Assembly: GCA_963989245.1 (NCBI GenBank)
Contig: OZ022342.1
Span: forward strand, 40,624,442-40,688,441
Reading direction: 5' to 3'
Length of the DNA stretch: 64,000 nucleotides
Source of the DNA: Nansenia antarctica
Lineage: Eukaryota > Chordata > Actinopteri > Argentiniformes > Microstomatidae
The notes under the pieces are model-generated. The model worked only from the letters and a program-made list of their open reading frames with translations, was not told the origin of the DNA and searched no databases. How positions within the stretch are numbered: position 1 is the first letter of the stretch; every line of letters starts with the position of its first letter. Shown piece by piece: positions 1 through 11,339 of this stretch. The position numbers were made by a program, and so were the translations under genes.

Positions 1-744
1 ATGAAATCACAGAAAAAAGAGGATGACAAGTACAATATATAAAGAAAGGTGTTTTGGTAAAAAGAGATGCATTTACTCAACACCCTGAGTGTGAGGTTCA
101 CTAGTTGTCATTGCAGCTCATTTTTAATCAGCATTATTGTGCAATATGTGTGAATTAAACACATACACAAGTGCTGGCATATTCATTGTAAAACTGTTTG
201 TAGTTGTTTTATTAGTCAGCTCATTTCAATTCAAGTATTTTTTCTTTACGATCCATATTGTGAACAAAGACAAGACTAAGATACATCCTTACAGAGAGAC
301 AAAATAAAGACAGAGCCGACACCAGAACAGACATCAACAACAGACAGAATGGTGAACAGATATCAATGACAGCCAAAACAGATAACACTATCAGGCATAC
401 TTAAAATGAAACAGAGAAACACACAGACAGACAATAGACAACACCAGAACATCTATCATACATAACACATCGTAGTCGCTTTTTTTCCTTCTGCGTCTTC
501 AGTTAATATGGAGTCATTGTGCCTCTCTCATCTCATTCTGGAAAAGAGGATAGGAAAACAAACCAAGTATACTGTAACAAAAAAACAAAACAAAAAACAA
601 CAACAATCAGTTACGAGGGGTAGGACAGAGTTCCAGTGGGTCTATTGCAACCAAAATGTGGAATGGAATGACCATAAGCTGGTCTCTTGTTAAATCGGAT
701 ACGGGTGTGAAAGAGATTATCCGAGTTGCAACCAATGACTGAAA
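1..744. other. Intergenic, no gene recognised
   Basis: AT-rich sequence without a convincing gene. From about 290 to 460 it is rich in ACAGACA-type purine motifs, which looks like decayed simple repeat. The short open frames here have no recognisable domain and I treat them as chance. Confidence 0.5.
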
Positions 745-1262
745 GCGCTGTCACGGCCAGAGGGCGGAACCCAGAAGCAGACATCAGAGAACAGGTAGTT
801 TCAGAAATAATAGTTATAAAGGGAAGTAGGCTGGAGGGTCAGGCAGGCACTCAGACAGGCAGGGGATTAGGCAGGGGATTAGGCAGGCAAACAGGCGGGG
901 GGTCAGACAGGTAGGCAGGCAGTCAGACAGGCAGGGGATCAGGCAGGCGGAGTGGTCAGTAGACAGGCAGGGGGGTCAGACAGGTAGTAGGTAGTCAGGC
1001 AGGCAGGTGGTCGGCAGGTTGGATTTCCTTCGGGGGGGGAGAATAGGGAGAACAGGGTAAGGCAAAGGTTGACAGGAAAATAGGAAACACGGGGGGTCAG
1101 AAGCGTAGGCAGGAAACAAACCATCGAAGGCTACGATCTGGCATTGACTGACAGCAGGTGCAGGGCTTAACCGGCCACACCTGGCACCACTGATTGAAGG
1201 CTGATGGTCCAGGGAGTTGTGACAAGCGCAGTCCCCTTACATAAAAGTAGGTGTTTTGACTA
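745..1262. repeat. Dispersed repeat with GGCAGGCAGTCAGACAGG minisatellite core
   Basis: From about 830 to 1015 the sequence is an array of short, variable units built from GGCAGG, CAGTCAGACAGG and GGGGATCAGGCAGG, period roughly 18-20 bp. It is flanked by non-repetitive ends (745-800 and 1130-1260) of the kind found on interspersed fish repeats. The class of the parent element cannot be assigned from what is visible. Confidence 0.45.
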
Positions 1263-1391
1263 CACTGGTTTGGAAAGTTGTACATTTAAAAAAAATGTGT
1301 ATACTTAGAATGCCCAGGTGACATATTATTTTGGAGTTTTGGGCGAGTACGACTCCATGGAAAGGTTTTCGGTTTAACATTAACATTTTTG

Positions 1392-1436
1392 AATGTTTGG
1401 CATTTAGCAGACTCCTTATCCAAAGTGACTTACAAC
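1392..1436 (-). repeat. SINE/LINE tail fragment (TTTAGCAGACnCnTTATCCAAAG motif)
   Basis: The motif at 1392-1435 (GGCATTTAGCAGACTCC, then TTATCCAAAGTGACTTACAA) is a slightly diverged copy of the conserved tail/core seen in full in the SINE at 42361-42545. Only this segment is left, so it is a truncated copy. Confidence 0.5.
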
Positions 1437-1689
1437 AAATGCATTTGTCTAAGTAATTGAATCATCTATCATCAGTCATCATAAGAAACAATAATCAATG
1501 CTATGACCAGGGGCCATTGGCAGTTGCCATGCTAGAAGAAGGAAGAATTGACCAGTGGGACCTATTCTCTGGGTGAATCCCAATTCACCACTCCGGCTCC
1601 GTTTTCACCCCTACGGCCATTTTGCGCGTTCACATGTAGCTGTAGTGGCATCCCAATTCATTACTCATTTAGGTTTAGGGATAGGGTTA

Positions 1690-1950
1690 GGGTTTTCCAT
1701 GGCTCCATTTGGGAGAAGGGTCCAGCTGCGGACATCACGCCTATCACCCGGAAGCTTGATGGACCATATTTGGTTGGAGCGCGTCATCATACCGCGCCTG
1801 CATATTTGCATATTGCGCCTGCATATTTGCATAGACTACGTCATCGCCTTACGACGGTGGAAACCAAATAAACACATTTCCAGCAATGGATTCTACAGTT
1901 AGGCCCATATATATATTTGGTCACAGACAGAATTTGTGTTATTTTAGCAG
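1690..1950 (+). repeat. Inverted-repeat copy A (pairs with 10903-11200)
   Basis: This segment, from the CATGGCTCC motif through CCAGCTGCGGACATCACG, TGCATATTTGCATA and on to GAATTTGTGTTATTTTAGC, recurs in reverse complement at 10903-11200 with only small differences. Both copies read inward, about 9 kb apart. Just inside copy A lies ATGGCTACTATGAAG followed by GTATGT (1980-1994), which could be a five-codon first exon ending in phase 0. The copies could be long terminal inverted repeats or an inverted duplication of a promoter; see findings. Confidence 0.6.
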
Positions 1951-2039
1951 GAAAAGCTTGCCTCAGGCTGATTCACCAAATGGCTACTATGAAGGTATGT
2001 TTTTTTCAAATCATTTATGCAAGAAATGTTTATACTAAG

Positions 2040-5000
2040 GATAGTTGATTGTTGAAGTGACTTGTCCCAAGATGGCCGCGCGCTTAGACGCTGCAGCTGG
2101 GGGGGCTACCACACTGGTGTTTCATTGTGTTTTTAAGTACATTTGTATGTTCACTTTTTTTTTAGTACTTATAGGGAACAGTTGTGTATATAGTACCTAC
2201 AGCAGGCTCGACTTATTAGAAGTCGGCACGCAAAACGACAAGATAGTTACGGCGGAGTTCCTGGAGCAATACAGGATTAACAAGGACATCGCCCGGCTAC
2301 CGGGAGAGCCCTGGTTCACAGTCCCCTCCCTGAGGCGTAAACGCCGGCGCCGAGACCGTAGGAAACGACGTGGCCGCCGGGAAGGCCTGCTAGCAAGATT
2401 AAGACGCAGCCCAAACAAACCAGCTTTACCAAGTATTTTCCTCTCCAACGTCAGATCCCTGACGAACAAGATGGATGAACTGAGACTACAGGTTGCTAAA
2501 AACAACATCGTAGGGGATAGCTGTGTGATTATACTGACGAAACCTGGCTAAATGACAACATTGTGGACGCAGCTGTTAGCTTGGAGGGGCGCACGCTACA
2601 TCGCGCTGACCGAACGGAGCTTAGCGGGAAGTCAAGAGGAGGTGGGATCATAATATCGACGAAGGATAGCTGGTGCTTAAACACGAAAACTGTAAGTAGC
2701 CACTGCTCCCCAGACCTGGAATACTTGACTGTTAAATGCCGACCCACATACCTCCCGAGGGAGTTTAACACGGTGCTAATAACATGTGTGTATATAGCGC
2801 CTAGCGCAGACAGCAGCCTAGCATTGGCGCGACTATATGAAGTCATCAGTGGCCAACAAAGCACTGATCCACAGGCTATTCACATCATAGCGGGGGACTT
2901 CAATCATGTCGACCTGAAGGCAGTACTACCCAAGTTCTATCAGCATGTGAAATGTGCAACGAGAGGAGAAAAAACACTGGATAAGGTATACACCAACATC
3001 AAACGTGCTTACAAGGCTAGTCCGCTAGCTCATCTAGGCATGTCTGACCATGTGTCAATCCTCCTGATTCCTGCATACACTACAATGGGGAAAAGTGCTC
3101 CCATCACCACTAAGACTGTCAGAACCTGGCCAGAAGGGTCCGCTCCACTGCAGATCTGCCTAAATGACACCCTATGGCAGGAATATGAGCATGAGGACCT
3201 GGAACAGTACACGTCGTCGGTTCTGAACCACATAGTGAACTGCACCAACTCAGTCACCGTGGACAAACGGGTCCGGGTCTACCCCAACACGAAGCCATGG
3301 ATGACTGGGAAGGTCCAAAAACTGATCAACGAGAGGGACAATGCCTTCTTCGCAGGGAAGAGCACACCGCTGTACAGCTCCACCAGGGCCAACCTAAAGC
3401 GCGGCATCAAAGCGGCCAAGGCAGAGCACAGAGAGAAGATTGAGGAATGCCTCCTGAGCAACGACTCCAGGCGGATGTGGCAGGGGGTTCAGCAGATGAA
3501 AAACTTCAGAGCCAACAGGCTCACAGCCGCAGAGGACGACCCCCTGCTGGCGGGAAAGCTGAACACCTTCTACGCCCGGTTCGACGAGGGGCGAACGGAG
3601 GTAACCGCAACACAAACACCACTCTCTCCAGCTCTCAGCGGCCCACCCTCACAGAGCATGAAGTGAGACGCGTACTGAAGGCGGTGGACCCCAGGAAAGC
3701 CTCGGGGCCGGATGGCGTCCTGGGACGGGTGCTGAGAGACTGCGCCGACCAGCTGGCCGGGGTTCTCACCAACATCTTTAACCAGTCCCTGTCCCAGGCC
3801 ACCGTCCCACCCTGCCTGAAAACCTCAACTATCATCCCAGTCCCGAAGAAAAGCACGTGAGCTGCCTAAACGACTACCGCCCGGTGGCACTCACACCAAT
3901 CATCATGAAGTGCTTCGAGAAACTAGTCCGGGCCCACATACTCACACGCCTCCCGCCCAACCTGGATCCATACCAGTTCGCCTACAGAGCCCACGGGTCC
4001 ACAGAGGACGCCATCGCGACGACTCTCCACGCCACTCTATCCCACCTGGAGAGGGGAAACAGCTACGCGAGACTGCTCTTCGTGGACTTCAGCTCCGCCT
4101 TCAACACCATCCTTCCAGACAGGCTAGTGACCAAACTACTAGACCTGGGTCTATCACACTCTATATGTGCGTGGATCAAGGACTTCCTGACCGACCGCCC
4201 CCAGAGGGTGCGGGTGGGCCCCCACACCTCCACAGCCCTCAGCCTCAGCACTGGGTCCCCCCAGGGCTGCGTGCTAAGCCCCATCCTCTACAACCTCTAC
4301 ACCCACGACTTCACCCCCGTCCACCCCAGCAACTACATCGTAAAGTTTGCAGACGACACCACCGTGGTGGGATGTATCTCGGGGGGGGACGAGGCGGCGT
4401 ACAGGGATGAGGTAGAGCAACTGAGCAAGCTGTGCAAGGTTAACAACCTGCTGCTGAACAAGTCAAAGACCCAGGAATTCATCGTAGACTTCAGGAGGAA
4501 AAAGTCCGAGATCCAGCCCCTGCTCATCGACGGAGAGAGCGTGGAGAGAGTCTCAACCCTCCGATTCCTGGGACATCACATGCGGGATGACCTGACCTGG
4601 AAGGACAACACAAAAGGCACCATCAAGAGGGCACAACAGCGGCTATACACCCTGAGATGCCTCAGGAAAGAACACAACAAGCAGGAGATACTGGTTGCCT
4701 TCTACCGCGGCGCAGTGGAGAGCATCCTCACCTACGGCATCTGCAACTGGTTCTACAGCTGCACAACAGCGGAGAGAAATGCGCTACAGAGAGTCGTGAG
4801 AACAGCACAGAAGATCACCGGCGCCCCCCTCCCCTCTCTGGAAGAGCTGTACAACACACGCTGTCTCAGGAAGGCCTCCAAGATCTCCAGGGACCCGACC
4901 CACCCTGGGCACGTACACTTTATCAGGCTGCCCTCGAAAAGGAGGTACAGGACCCCGGCCGCTAAGACAAACAGACTGAAGAACTGCTTCTACCACAGGG

Positions 5001-5392
5001 CCGTCCAGGCCCTGAACACAGCAAAGACCTAAGTTCTGGGCCCTGGACAGTCTGGACGGATTGTATGGCAGCTGCTGGACTGAAAAAATCAGGTGTACAA
5101 ACATGTACATTTCAAGCCTGCAAACTGTGACACTTTAAATAACGTGAAAAAATACTATTGTGCAATATGACAACCCTAGTTGACTATCTGTGCAGTATAG
5201 TACAGTGGATTGTGTACATAGCCTTTATTTATGTAAACCAGCTCCTTACCTTCTTGTGATTTTATTCTTTTTCTAAAAGTGTTTTTTTTTTTCCTTTCCT
5301 AACACCAGGGGAGCCACCCCTCCTAAATTTCGTTGTTTGGTACCTGTACTGTAGCAATGACAATAAAGTTTATTCATTCATTCATTCATGAA
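2040..5392 (+). mobile_element. L2-type LINE, near full length, ATTC-type tail
   Basis: A non-LTR retrotransposon with an endonuclease/reverse transcriptase reading frame, a 3' UTR containing TTTCGTTGTTTGGTACCTG and AATAAAG, and a tail of ATTC repeats ending near 5390. The same 3' end recurs at 13456-13532 and 28125-28255. The 5' end is not fixed by a target duplication; it probably lies just before the CCAAGATGGCCGCG motif at about 2069, which resembles a YY1 site. It sits between the possible first exon at 1980-1994 and the exons of the PWWP3-like remnant. Confidence 0.8.
2045..5032 (+). pseudogene. L2 endonuclease-reverse transcriptase, three frameshifts
   Basis: The protein would nick target DNA and copy the element RNA. 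Visible in order: basic N-terminal segment (RKRRRRDRRKRRGRR, about 2335-2385), endonuclease start (SNVRSLTNKMDELR), endonuclease motifs IIAGDFNH (2887-2910) and MSDHVSIL (3040-3063), then RT motifs VDFSSAFN (4081-4105), GSPQGCVLSP (4252-4281), KFADDTTVV (4342-4368) and RFLGHHM (4561-4581). The frame shifts near 2541, between about 3600 and 3650, and near 3853; each shift is what loss of one base would give. The last segment (3857-5032, 391 codons) is open and ends in the conserved LNTAKT. Confidence 0.85.
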
Positions 5393-5790
5393 AAGGTAAT
5401 GTTGTGGCTTATATGCCTTGTTGTGATTTTATATTTTAACGTGGGTCCAGCCCTACAACTGTGATCCCATGAGCCATTTCCCAGTAAGTCAAATGATTGA
5501 GCCGGTATTTGAATAAGATAAACAGCTATGTAGACAACATTGTATCCAGCATTACAATTGGCATGCCCTTCATGGCACATCAGCACATTGGCTGTGTTGG
5601 TCCTAAATACCTTCTTTTTTTTATTACTTGATTTCATCAAGGTAAATTAAATGGTTTCCTAACACTAAGCCAAAAAAACCACTACATGTATGAGAAAGGA
5701 CTTCATCAAATTATCATGTAATTCATAATCATGCACACCCCAGTTAAGTGTTGGATAAAAATGATAAATGCAGTACATGGTTTTGAACAG

Positions 5791-7386
5791 GAACATGCTG
5801 ATCAGAAGGATGCCCTTATCCTTCCACTGTGGGTTCCAGGCCAGTTTGTCCTGTGTGTAAGTGTACTATACCCATATATATATATACAGAGCATAACTTT
5901 ATATGCAACATATGACATCCACAGTAGTAGATTATAAAGACATACAATGTAGTTGAGCATTTCTCAGCTTTAACCTTCATATGCCATTTGCTTGAGTTTG
6001 TGTCTATTGTATTACCCCCAAAGTGTCCTTTTTGCTTATTGTCCAGAATGCGTTATTCCCTGTAGGTAATGAGGCCACACCAGAAAGAAATTTTCTTTCT
6101 AGATTCGCAGTATTTCAAAACTCCAAGGGGATTCACCTCTGAAGCCTACAGAACACTATTAAGGTTGCCCCAAATATTGTTTGCATGCATTATGTACTGC
6201 ATACAAACATACTATCCACCATTCACAGCTGTACACATAGTCATGCTTATGTGTGTATCCATTTAGGAAAGTGATGTTACCATGGACAAAGATGTCAGAA
6301 GCCTGGATAGTGAAACCACACTTTCTATCAAGACACTTGAGGTAAGTAAGGAAGTGCAAATGATCAAGGAAAGAAAGTGACTAATTCAGTACTTAACTGC
6401 ACCTTTTCATTGTAACATGGTTAAACACTGTATTATTACATTTTAGGAAAGGGCTCAACAAGCCCAACACCAACGAAGAGTGACCAATGACTTGTTAGTG
6501 GATTTCATCACTCAGGACAAAGGCTTACTGCAACATCTTGAAGTGAGTTTGCAACTGAAATGTCTAAGTAAAGTGACACATTTAAGCATAATATAAATAA
6601 TGAAAGTGAAATGTTTTATATTTGTGTAGTGATTTACATTTACATAGAGCATCCTCCCAACAAACTATACATTTGCAGGCAATCATGGCAGGACAAGTCA
6701 AGACAGGCGTCATCTTCTTTGACGATGATGACCAAATGGACAGACTAGTTAACTTCCTCTCAGGAGTGGTAAAAAAACACAGACAACATTGGCTGATCCG
6801 GTGGCATTCGTCATTGATGTGCTTCTGCCAGAGGTGACAATTCACTGACACTTTTTATTTATTTATAGACTACATATTTCATATTATAACATATGTCACA
6901 CTTTAACTCATGGTCAATATCCAGTAGGATCTTATAATGCCATTTGCTCATATCAGGTCTTGCTTAGTTGTCACCTGCAACATGGGACAACCTTCTTAGA
7001 TGTCTACATTTTACTATAACTGGTAAACGTGTGGCTTTAATCACTTCATGACACAGGCAACAGTCCACGCCATTGCAGCTGTAAACTGTGTTTCCAATGA
7101 GAAAGCCATGGAAATGTATACATGTGGACCACAGTATGACTTGAGGTAAGCTGGAAACATGAGGAGAGTGCTAATACAATTTCCATGACAGTTTGCAACC
7201 ACTGATGAATGTGAGTTTCTTAAATTATTTATTAATCACTTCTTTATAACATTTTGTCTCAACAGTGAGAAGCAGCTGTCTCACCATTATATGGTCGAAA
7301 ATTTGAGCAAAGAACAGAAAAGGAAGCTGAAAGACCATAGAGACAATGTTGAAAGAGCACTTGCGATAAAGTGCAAACAGCAATGA
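5791..7386 (+). pseudogene. PWWP3A/B-like (MUM1-family) C-terminal module, decayed multi-exon gene
   Basis: Consecutive exons with matching phases: 5791-5856 (phase 0, contains LPLWVPGQFVLC, like the start of a PWWP fold), 6267-6341, 6447-6542, 6679-6833, 7057-7145 and 7266-7386 (stop TGA 7384-7386). All are bounded by AG and GT, the donors being GTAAGT, GTAAGT, GTGAGT, GTGACA and GTAAGC. The product contains VDFITQDKG, DDDDQMDRLVNFLSGV, DVLLPEATVHAIAAV and a KEQKRKLKDHR tail, in the order I know from the helical C-terminal domain of PWWP3A/B chromatin proteins. That assignment is from memory of the family. The exon at 6679-6833 is one base short: an A7 run at 6771-6777 needs eight A to keep frame. 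The exon that should carry the rest of the PWWP fold is not clear; 6028-6150 has a weak resemblance but an in-frame TGA at 6140-6142. Either a pseudogene or a gene hit by a base-calling error. Confidence 0.6.
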
Positions 7387-7392
7387 TGTCTT

Positions 7393-7462
7393 GATTGAAG
7401 CGCATTGAGTCGCATCTTGTGAGATGCGCTATACAAATACAACTTGAATTGATTTGATCCCT
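7393..7462 (+). repeat. LINE 3' tail (GCGCATTGAGTCG...ATACAAATACAACTTGAATTG)
   Basis: Directly after the PWWP3-like stop codon lies a segment of the form GCGCnTTGAGT...GCGCTATACAAATA...TTGAATTGA, a common 3' end of fish LINEs. No RT sequence is attached, so it is a strongly 5'-truncated copy or a tail adopted as 3' UTR. Confidence 0.45.
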
Positions 7463-7984
7463 TGTACACTTTTTTTGGCATTTGTGTTGCAACACACCTG
7501 TACATTCTGCACTCTACCCTGTTAGGCCCTTATTTTACTCTAGACAGAAGGGTTGTAACACTTGTTATTAATTCCATTTGGTATACCTCATAAACTTTCT
7601 TGCATTTCTGGTGTTTGCATTTTACATATTCTAAATATATGCTATCTACATGTCGCACTGGATGGGGTTAGTGCTGTTGACTCATCAGAAAGTAAAGACT
7701 AATTCACAGAGTGTATGAAGATTCCAGTAAGGGTTTTGTGAAGGAGCCCTAGTGCTGTTGACTCATCAGAAATAGAATGTTTTATTTAGCTCATCAGTGG
7801 GCACTCAGCACCATGGACACCTCCAGCCCAGCACCTTGCACCACGGTTCCTGCCCTGCTCCATAGATTACAACGATGATCGCCTGACCCTTGCCTGACTC
7901 CACCAAGTCCTTTGCCTGACCCCTCAAACCTGTTTGACCTAATAAAGTCCCACACCTGGGGTCATTGACATTCTTTTATGTATA
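7463..7984. other. Intergenic, small direct repeat only
   Basis: No gene seen. A 20-bp direct repeat (GTGCTGTTGACTCATCAGAA) occurs at about 7671 and 7751, roughly 80 bp apart. Confidence 0.4.
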
Positions 7985-8222
7985 TACAGTTAGGTCTGGA
8001 AGTATTTGGACAGTGACACAATTTCCATAATTTGGGCTCTGTATGCCACCACAAATGATTTGAAATGAAACAATCAAGATGTAATTGAAGTGCATACTTT
8101 CAGCTTTAATTCAAGGGGTTGAACAAAAATATTGTATGAAACATTTAGGAATTGCAACCATTTTTATACACAGTCCCCTATTTTCAGGAGCTCAAAAGTA
8201 ATTGGACAAATTAACAATCATA

Positions 8223-8760
8223 CAGTACAGGCCAAAAGTTTGGACACACCTTCTCATTCAATGCGTTTCCTCTATTTTCATGACTATTTGGTACATTGTA
8301 GATTCTCACTGAAGGCATCAAAACTATGAATGAACACATAGGAATTATGTATTTAACAATAAAGTGTGAAATAACTCTGAAAAATATGTCTTATATTTTA
8401 GATTCCTCAAAGTAGCCAGCCTTTGCTTTTTTGTTGTTAATAAAATATATAATTTTAATATAATATGTGTTAATAATAATGTTATTATATATATATATAT
8501 AATATTATTATTATATATTTTATTAACAACAAAAAATATATATTTTATTAACAACAAAAAAGCAAACGGTGGCTACTTTGAGGAATCTAAAATATAAGAC
8601 ATATTTAGAGTTATTTCACACTTTTTTGTTAAGTACATCATTCCACATGTGTTCATTCATAGTTTTGATGCCTTCAGTGAGAATCTACAATGTAAATAGT
8701 CATGAAAATAAAGGAAACACATTGAATGAGAAGGTGTGTCCAAACTGTTGGCCTGTACTG
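8223..8760. mobile_element. Palindromic Tc1-type MITE, nested
   Basis: A 538-bp near-perfect inverted repeat. It starts CAGTACAGGCCAAAAGTTTG and ends with the reverse complement, flanked by TA at 8221-8222 and 8761-8762, the target duplication of Tc1/mariner elements. The arms (TTCTCATTCAATG, AATCTACAATGTA, TATTTTAGATTCCTCAAAGTAG) match across the whole length, with an AT-rich centre near 8480-8510. It has no coding capacity. The host Tc1 sequence resumes immediately after it. Confidence 0.85.
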
Positions 8761-8877
8761 TAAGTAAAATGTTCATTTTTAATACTTTGTCGAGAATCCT
8801 TTGCAGGCAATGACTGCCTGAAGTCTGGAACACATGGACATCACCAAATGCTGGGTTTCTTCCTTTGTGATGCTTTG

Positions 8878-9809
8878 TCAGGCCTTTACTGCAGCAGTCT
8901 TCAGTTGTTGTTTGTTCGTGGGTCTTTCTGCCTTTAGTTTTGTCTTCAGCAAGTGAAATGCATGCTTGATTGGGTTGAGATCAGGTGATTGACTCTGGCC
9001 ATTGCAGAATATTCCACTTCTTTGCCTTAAAAAAGTCCTGGGTTGTTTACACACTATATTTTGGGTCATTGTCCATCTGTATTGTGAAGCACCATCCAAT
9101 CAACTTTGCTGAATTTGTCTGAATCTGAGCAGACAGAATATCCCTAAACACTTCAGAATTCATCTGTCTGCTTCTGTCTTCACATCATCAATAAACACTA
9201 GTGACCCAGTGCCATTGGAAGCCATGCATGTCCATGTCATCACACTGCCTCCACGTTTTTTCACAGATGATGTGGTATGCGTCGGATCATGAGCCGTTCC
9301 AAGCCATACTTTTTTCTTCCCATCATTCTGGTACAGGTTGATCTTAGTTCCATCGGTCCAAAGAATGCTGTTCCAGAACAGGGCTGGCTTTTTTAGATGT
9401 TTTTTGTCAAAGTCTAATCTGGCCTTTCTATTCTTGAGGCTTATGAATGGCTTGCACCTTGTGGTGAACCCTCTGTATTTGCTTGTGTGAAGTCTTTCTT
9501 TTATGGTACACATGGATAATGATATGCCTACCTCCTGGAGACTGTTCTTCACTTGGCTGGATGTTTTGATGGGGTTTTTCTTTACCATGTAAAGGATCCT
9601 CTGATCATCCACCACTCTTGTCTTCCATGGACGTCCAGACCTTTTTGTGGTGCCAAGCTCACCAGTGCATTCTTTTTTTCTCAGAATGTACCAAACAGTT
9701 AATTTGGCCACTATTAATGTTCCCACTATCTGTCTGATGGATTTTTGTTTTGTTTTTACAGCCTAAGGATGGCCTGTTTCACTTGCATTGAGAGCTCTGT
9801 TGACTGCAT
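8878..9809 (-). pseudogene. Tc1-family transposase, dead
   Basis: Likely original start ATG at 9809-9807, followed by stop codons before the first long open piece (9160-9726). That piece holds a paired-like DNA-binding region (GRPWKTRVVDDQR) and the first catalytic D in ILWTDGTKINL. The second piece (8878-9099) keeps SPDLNPIKHAFH, where the third acidic residue expected in DLNPIE is K. The region of the second catalytic D is frameshifted. With stops, shifts and the E-to-K change it cannot be active. Confidence 0.8.
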
Positions 9810-10089
9810 GTTGTGCGTATACAGCAACAGCCTCCAAATGCAAATGCCACACTTGGAATCAACTCAGACCTTTTACCTGCTTAATTGATAAAGAAATAAT
9901 GAAGGAATAAATAGCCCACACTGGCCCTTGAAACAGCTTTTGAGTCAAATGTCTAATTACTTTTTTTTATTATAAAAAGAGCTATAATTCATAAACCCTT
10001 CCTTCAATTTGGATGTGAATACCCTTAACCTAAAGCTGAGAGTCTGCACTTTAAGCCCAGTAAATTCTGTTGGAAATCTCATATAAGAT

Positions 10090-10850
10090 ACGTTAGATCC
10101 AAAGTATCAAGGAGTATTGCAGTATTGTGCAGGGCAAAACATATTCTGGAACAGAGGATGTTGTATACTCTATATTGTTGTCTTGTCTTACCCTATTTGA
10201 GTTACTGTGTGGAGATATGGGGAAATTAATATAAAAGCACTTTAAACCCATTGATTACACTACAGAAAAAAGCTATGAGGATTGTACATAAGGTCGGATA
10301 TCGTGATCACATTAATAACTTGTTCCTAATGTCAAATGCCTTAAAGCTCATGGACTTATTCAAATATAAATTGGCACAGTTAATGTATAAAGCAAAGACT
10401 CAAGAACTCCCACGTAACATTAACAAATGATTTATAGAGAGGGATAAGGGGAGAGGTCATTTGAGAGGTAACCACAACTTTAACAAGGGTTATATTATGC
10501 TCGCACCCATCTCAGGAGCAGGTGCATATCATTCTACGGAGTTACCATATGGAATGGGCTAGAGGAAAATATGAAGGAAAGCAGAAATATTGCTCTATTT
10601 AAAAAAAGGTTTAAATTATTTTTTATGAAAAAGTATTAGAACGGATGATACTGAAATATATGTATTAATTAATTGGATTATATAATGTAAGCATAATTGT
10701 TAAGTATAAACAGGGGTAGGACAGGCTTCTTCCTACTCCTTTTCGAACAATTGATAGGACTGTACTCTACATATTAGTTATTTGTTATTTATTATTTTTA
10801 TTTTTAAATCATGTTCGAAATAAAGATTCATTCATTCATTCATATTCATT
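10090..10850 (+). mobile_element. LINE 3' fragment (RT C-terminus and tail)
   Basis: Translation in one frame gives LYTLYCCLVLPYLSYCVEIWG, LQKKAMRIVHKVGYRDH and FKYKLAQLMYKAKTQELP separated by stop codons, the pattern of the region after the RT palm in jockey-superfamily LINEs. The 3' part contains ATGTTCGAAATAAAG and ends in ATTC repeats (about 10828-10845). The RT core is absent. Confidence 0.65.
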
Positions 10851-10902
10851 ATATGACTGTAACTTGTGTATGACTGTAACTAAGATGTTTTGGTAAACAG
10901 CT

Positions 10903-11200
10903 AAAATAACACAAATTCTGTCTGTGACCAAATATATATATATATGGGCCTAACTGTAGAATCCATTGCTGGAAATGTGTTTATTTGGTTTTCCACCGTA
11001 GTAAGGCGATGACGTAGTCTATGCAAATATGCAGGCGAAATATGCAAATATGCAGGCGCGGTATGATGACGCGCTCCAACCACTCCAACCAAATATGGTC
11101 CATCAAGCTTCTGGGTGATAGGCGTGATGTCCGCAGCTGGATATACTTGCCATTTGGAGCAAATCTTGACCCTCGTTCGATTCGGAGCCATGAGACTCCC
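10903..11200 (-). repeat. Inverted-repeat copy B (pairs with 1690-1950)
   Basis: Reverse complement of copy A: AACACAAATTCTGTCTGTGACC, GGGCCTAACTGTAGAATCC, GGCGATGACGTAGTCTATG and GGCGTGATGTCCGCAGCTGG occur here in inverted order. It differs by a duplicated GGAGTGGTT and a few indels. Unlike copy A it is not followed inward by the ATG/donor exon. Confidence 0.6.
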
Positions 11201-11339
11201 TTCCGGCATGCATTGCGAAACATCTACAGAAATGTTCTTTTCGCTCTCGTAATACGGAAGCGAGCCTGAAATGTCATTTACTTTTTCTGGAATTACTTGT
11301 AATTAAAGACTTGAAAAATTATGATAACCATCGTATTAT

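Larger units (their letters stand above)
7987..10056 (-). mobile_element. Tc1-like element, decayed, right terminus truncated
   Basis: The left end is a TA followed by CAGTTAGGTCTGGAAGTATT, a Tc1-type terminal repeat about 230 bp long. Its inner part (GTGCATACTTTCAGCTTTAATT...) is matched in reverse complement at about 9940-10050, but the outer part of the right repeat is missing. The transposase lies on the minus strand in fragments. A separate palindromic MITE interrupts it at 8223-8760. Confidence 0.75.

Noticed and set aside
1548..1902. Two overlapping frames of 107 and 115 codons
   Set aside because: They lie in the inverted-repeat copy A, are not shared in frame with copy B, and have no domain.
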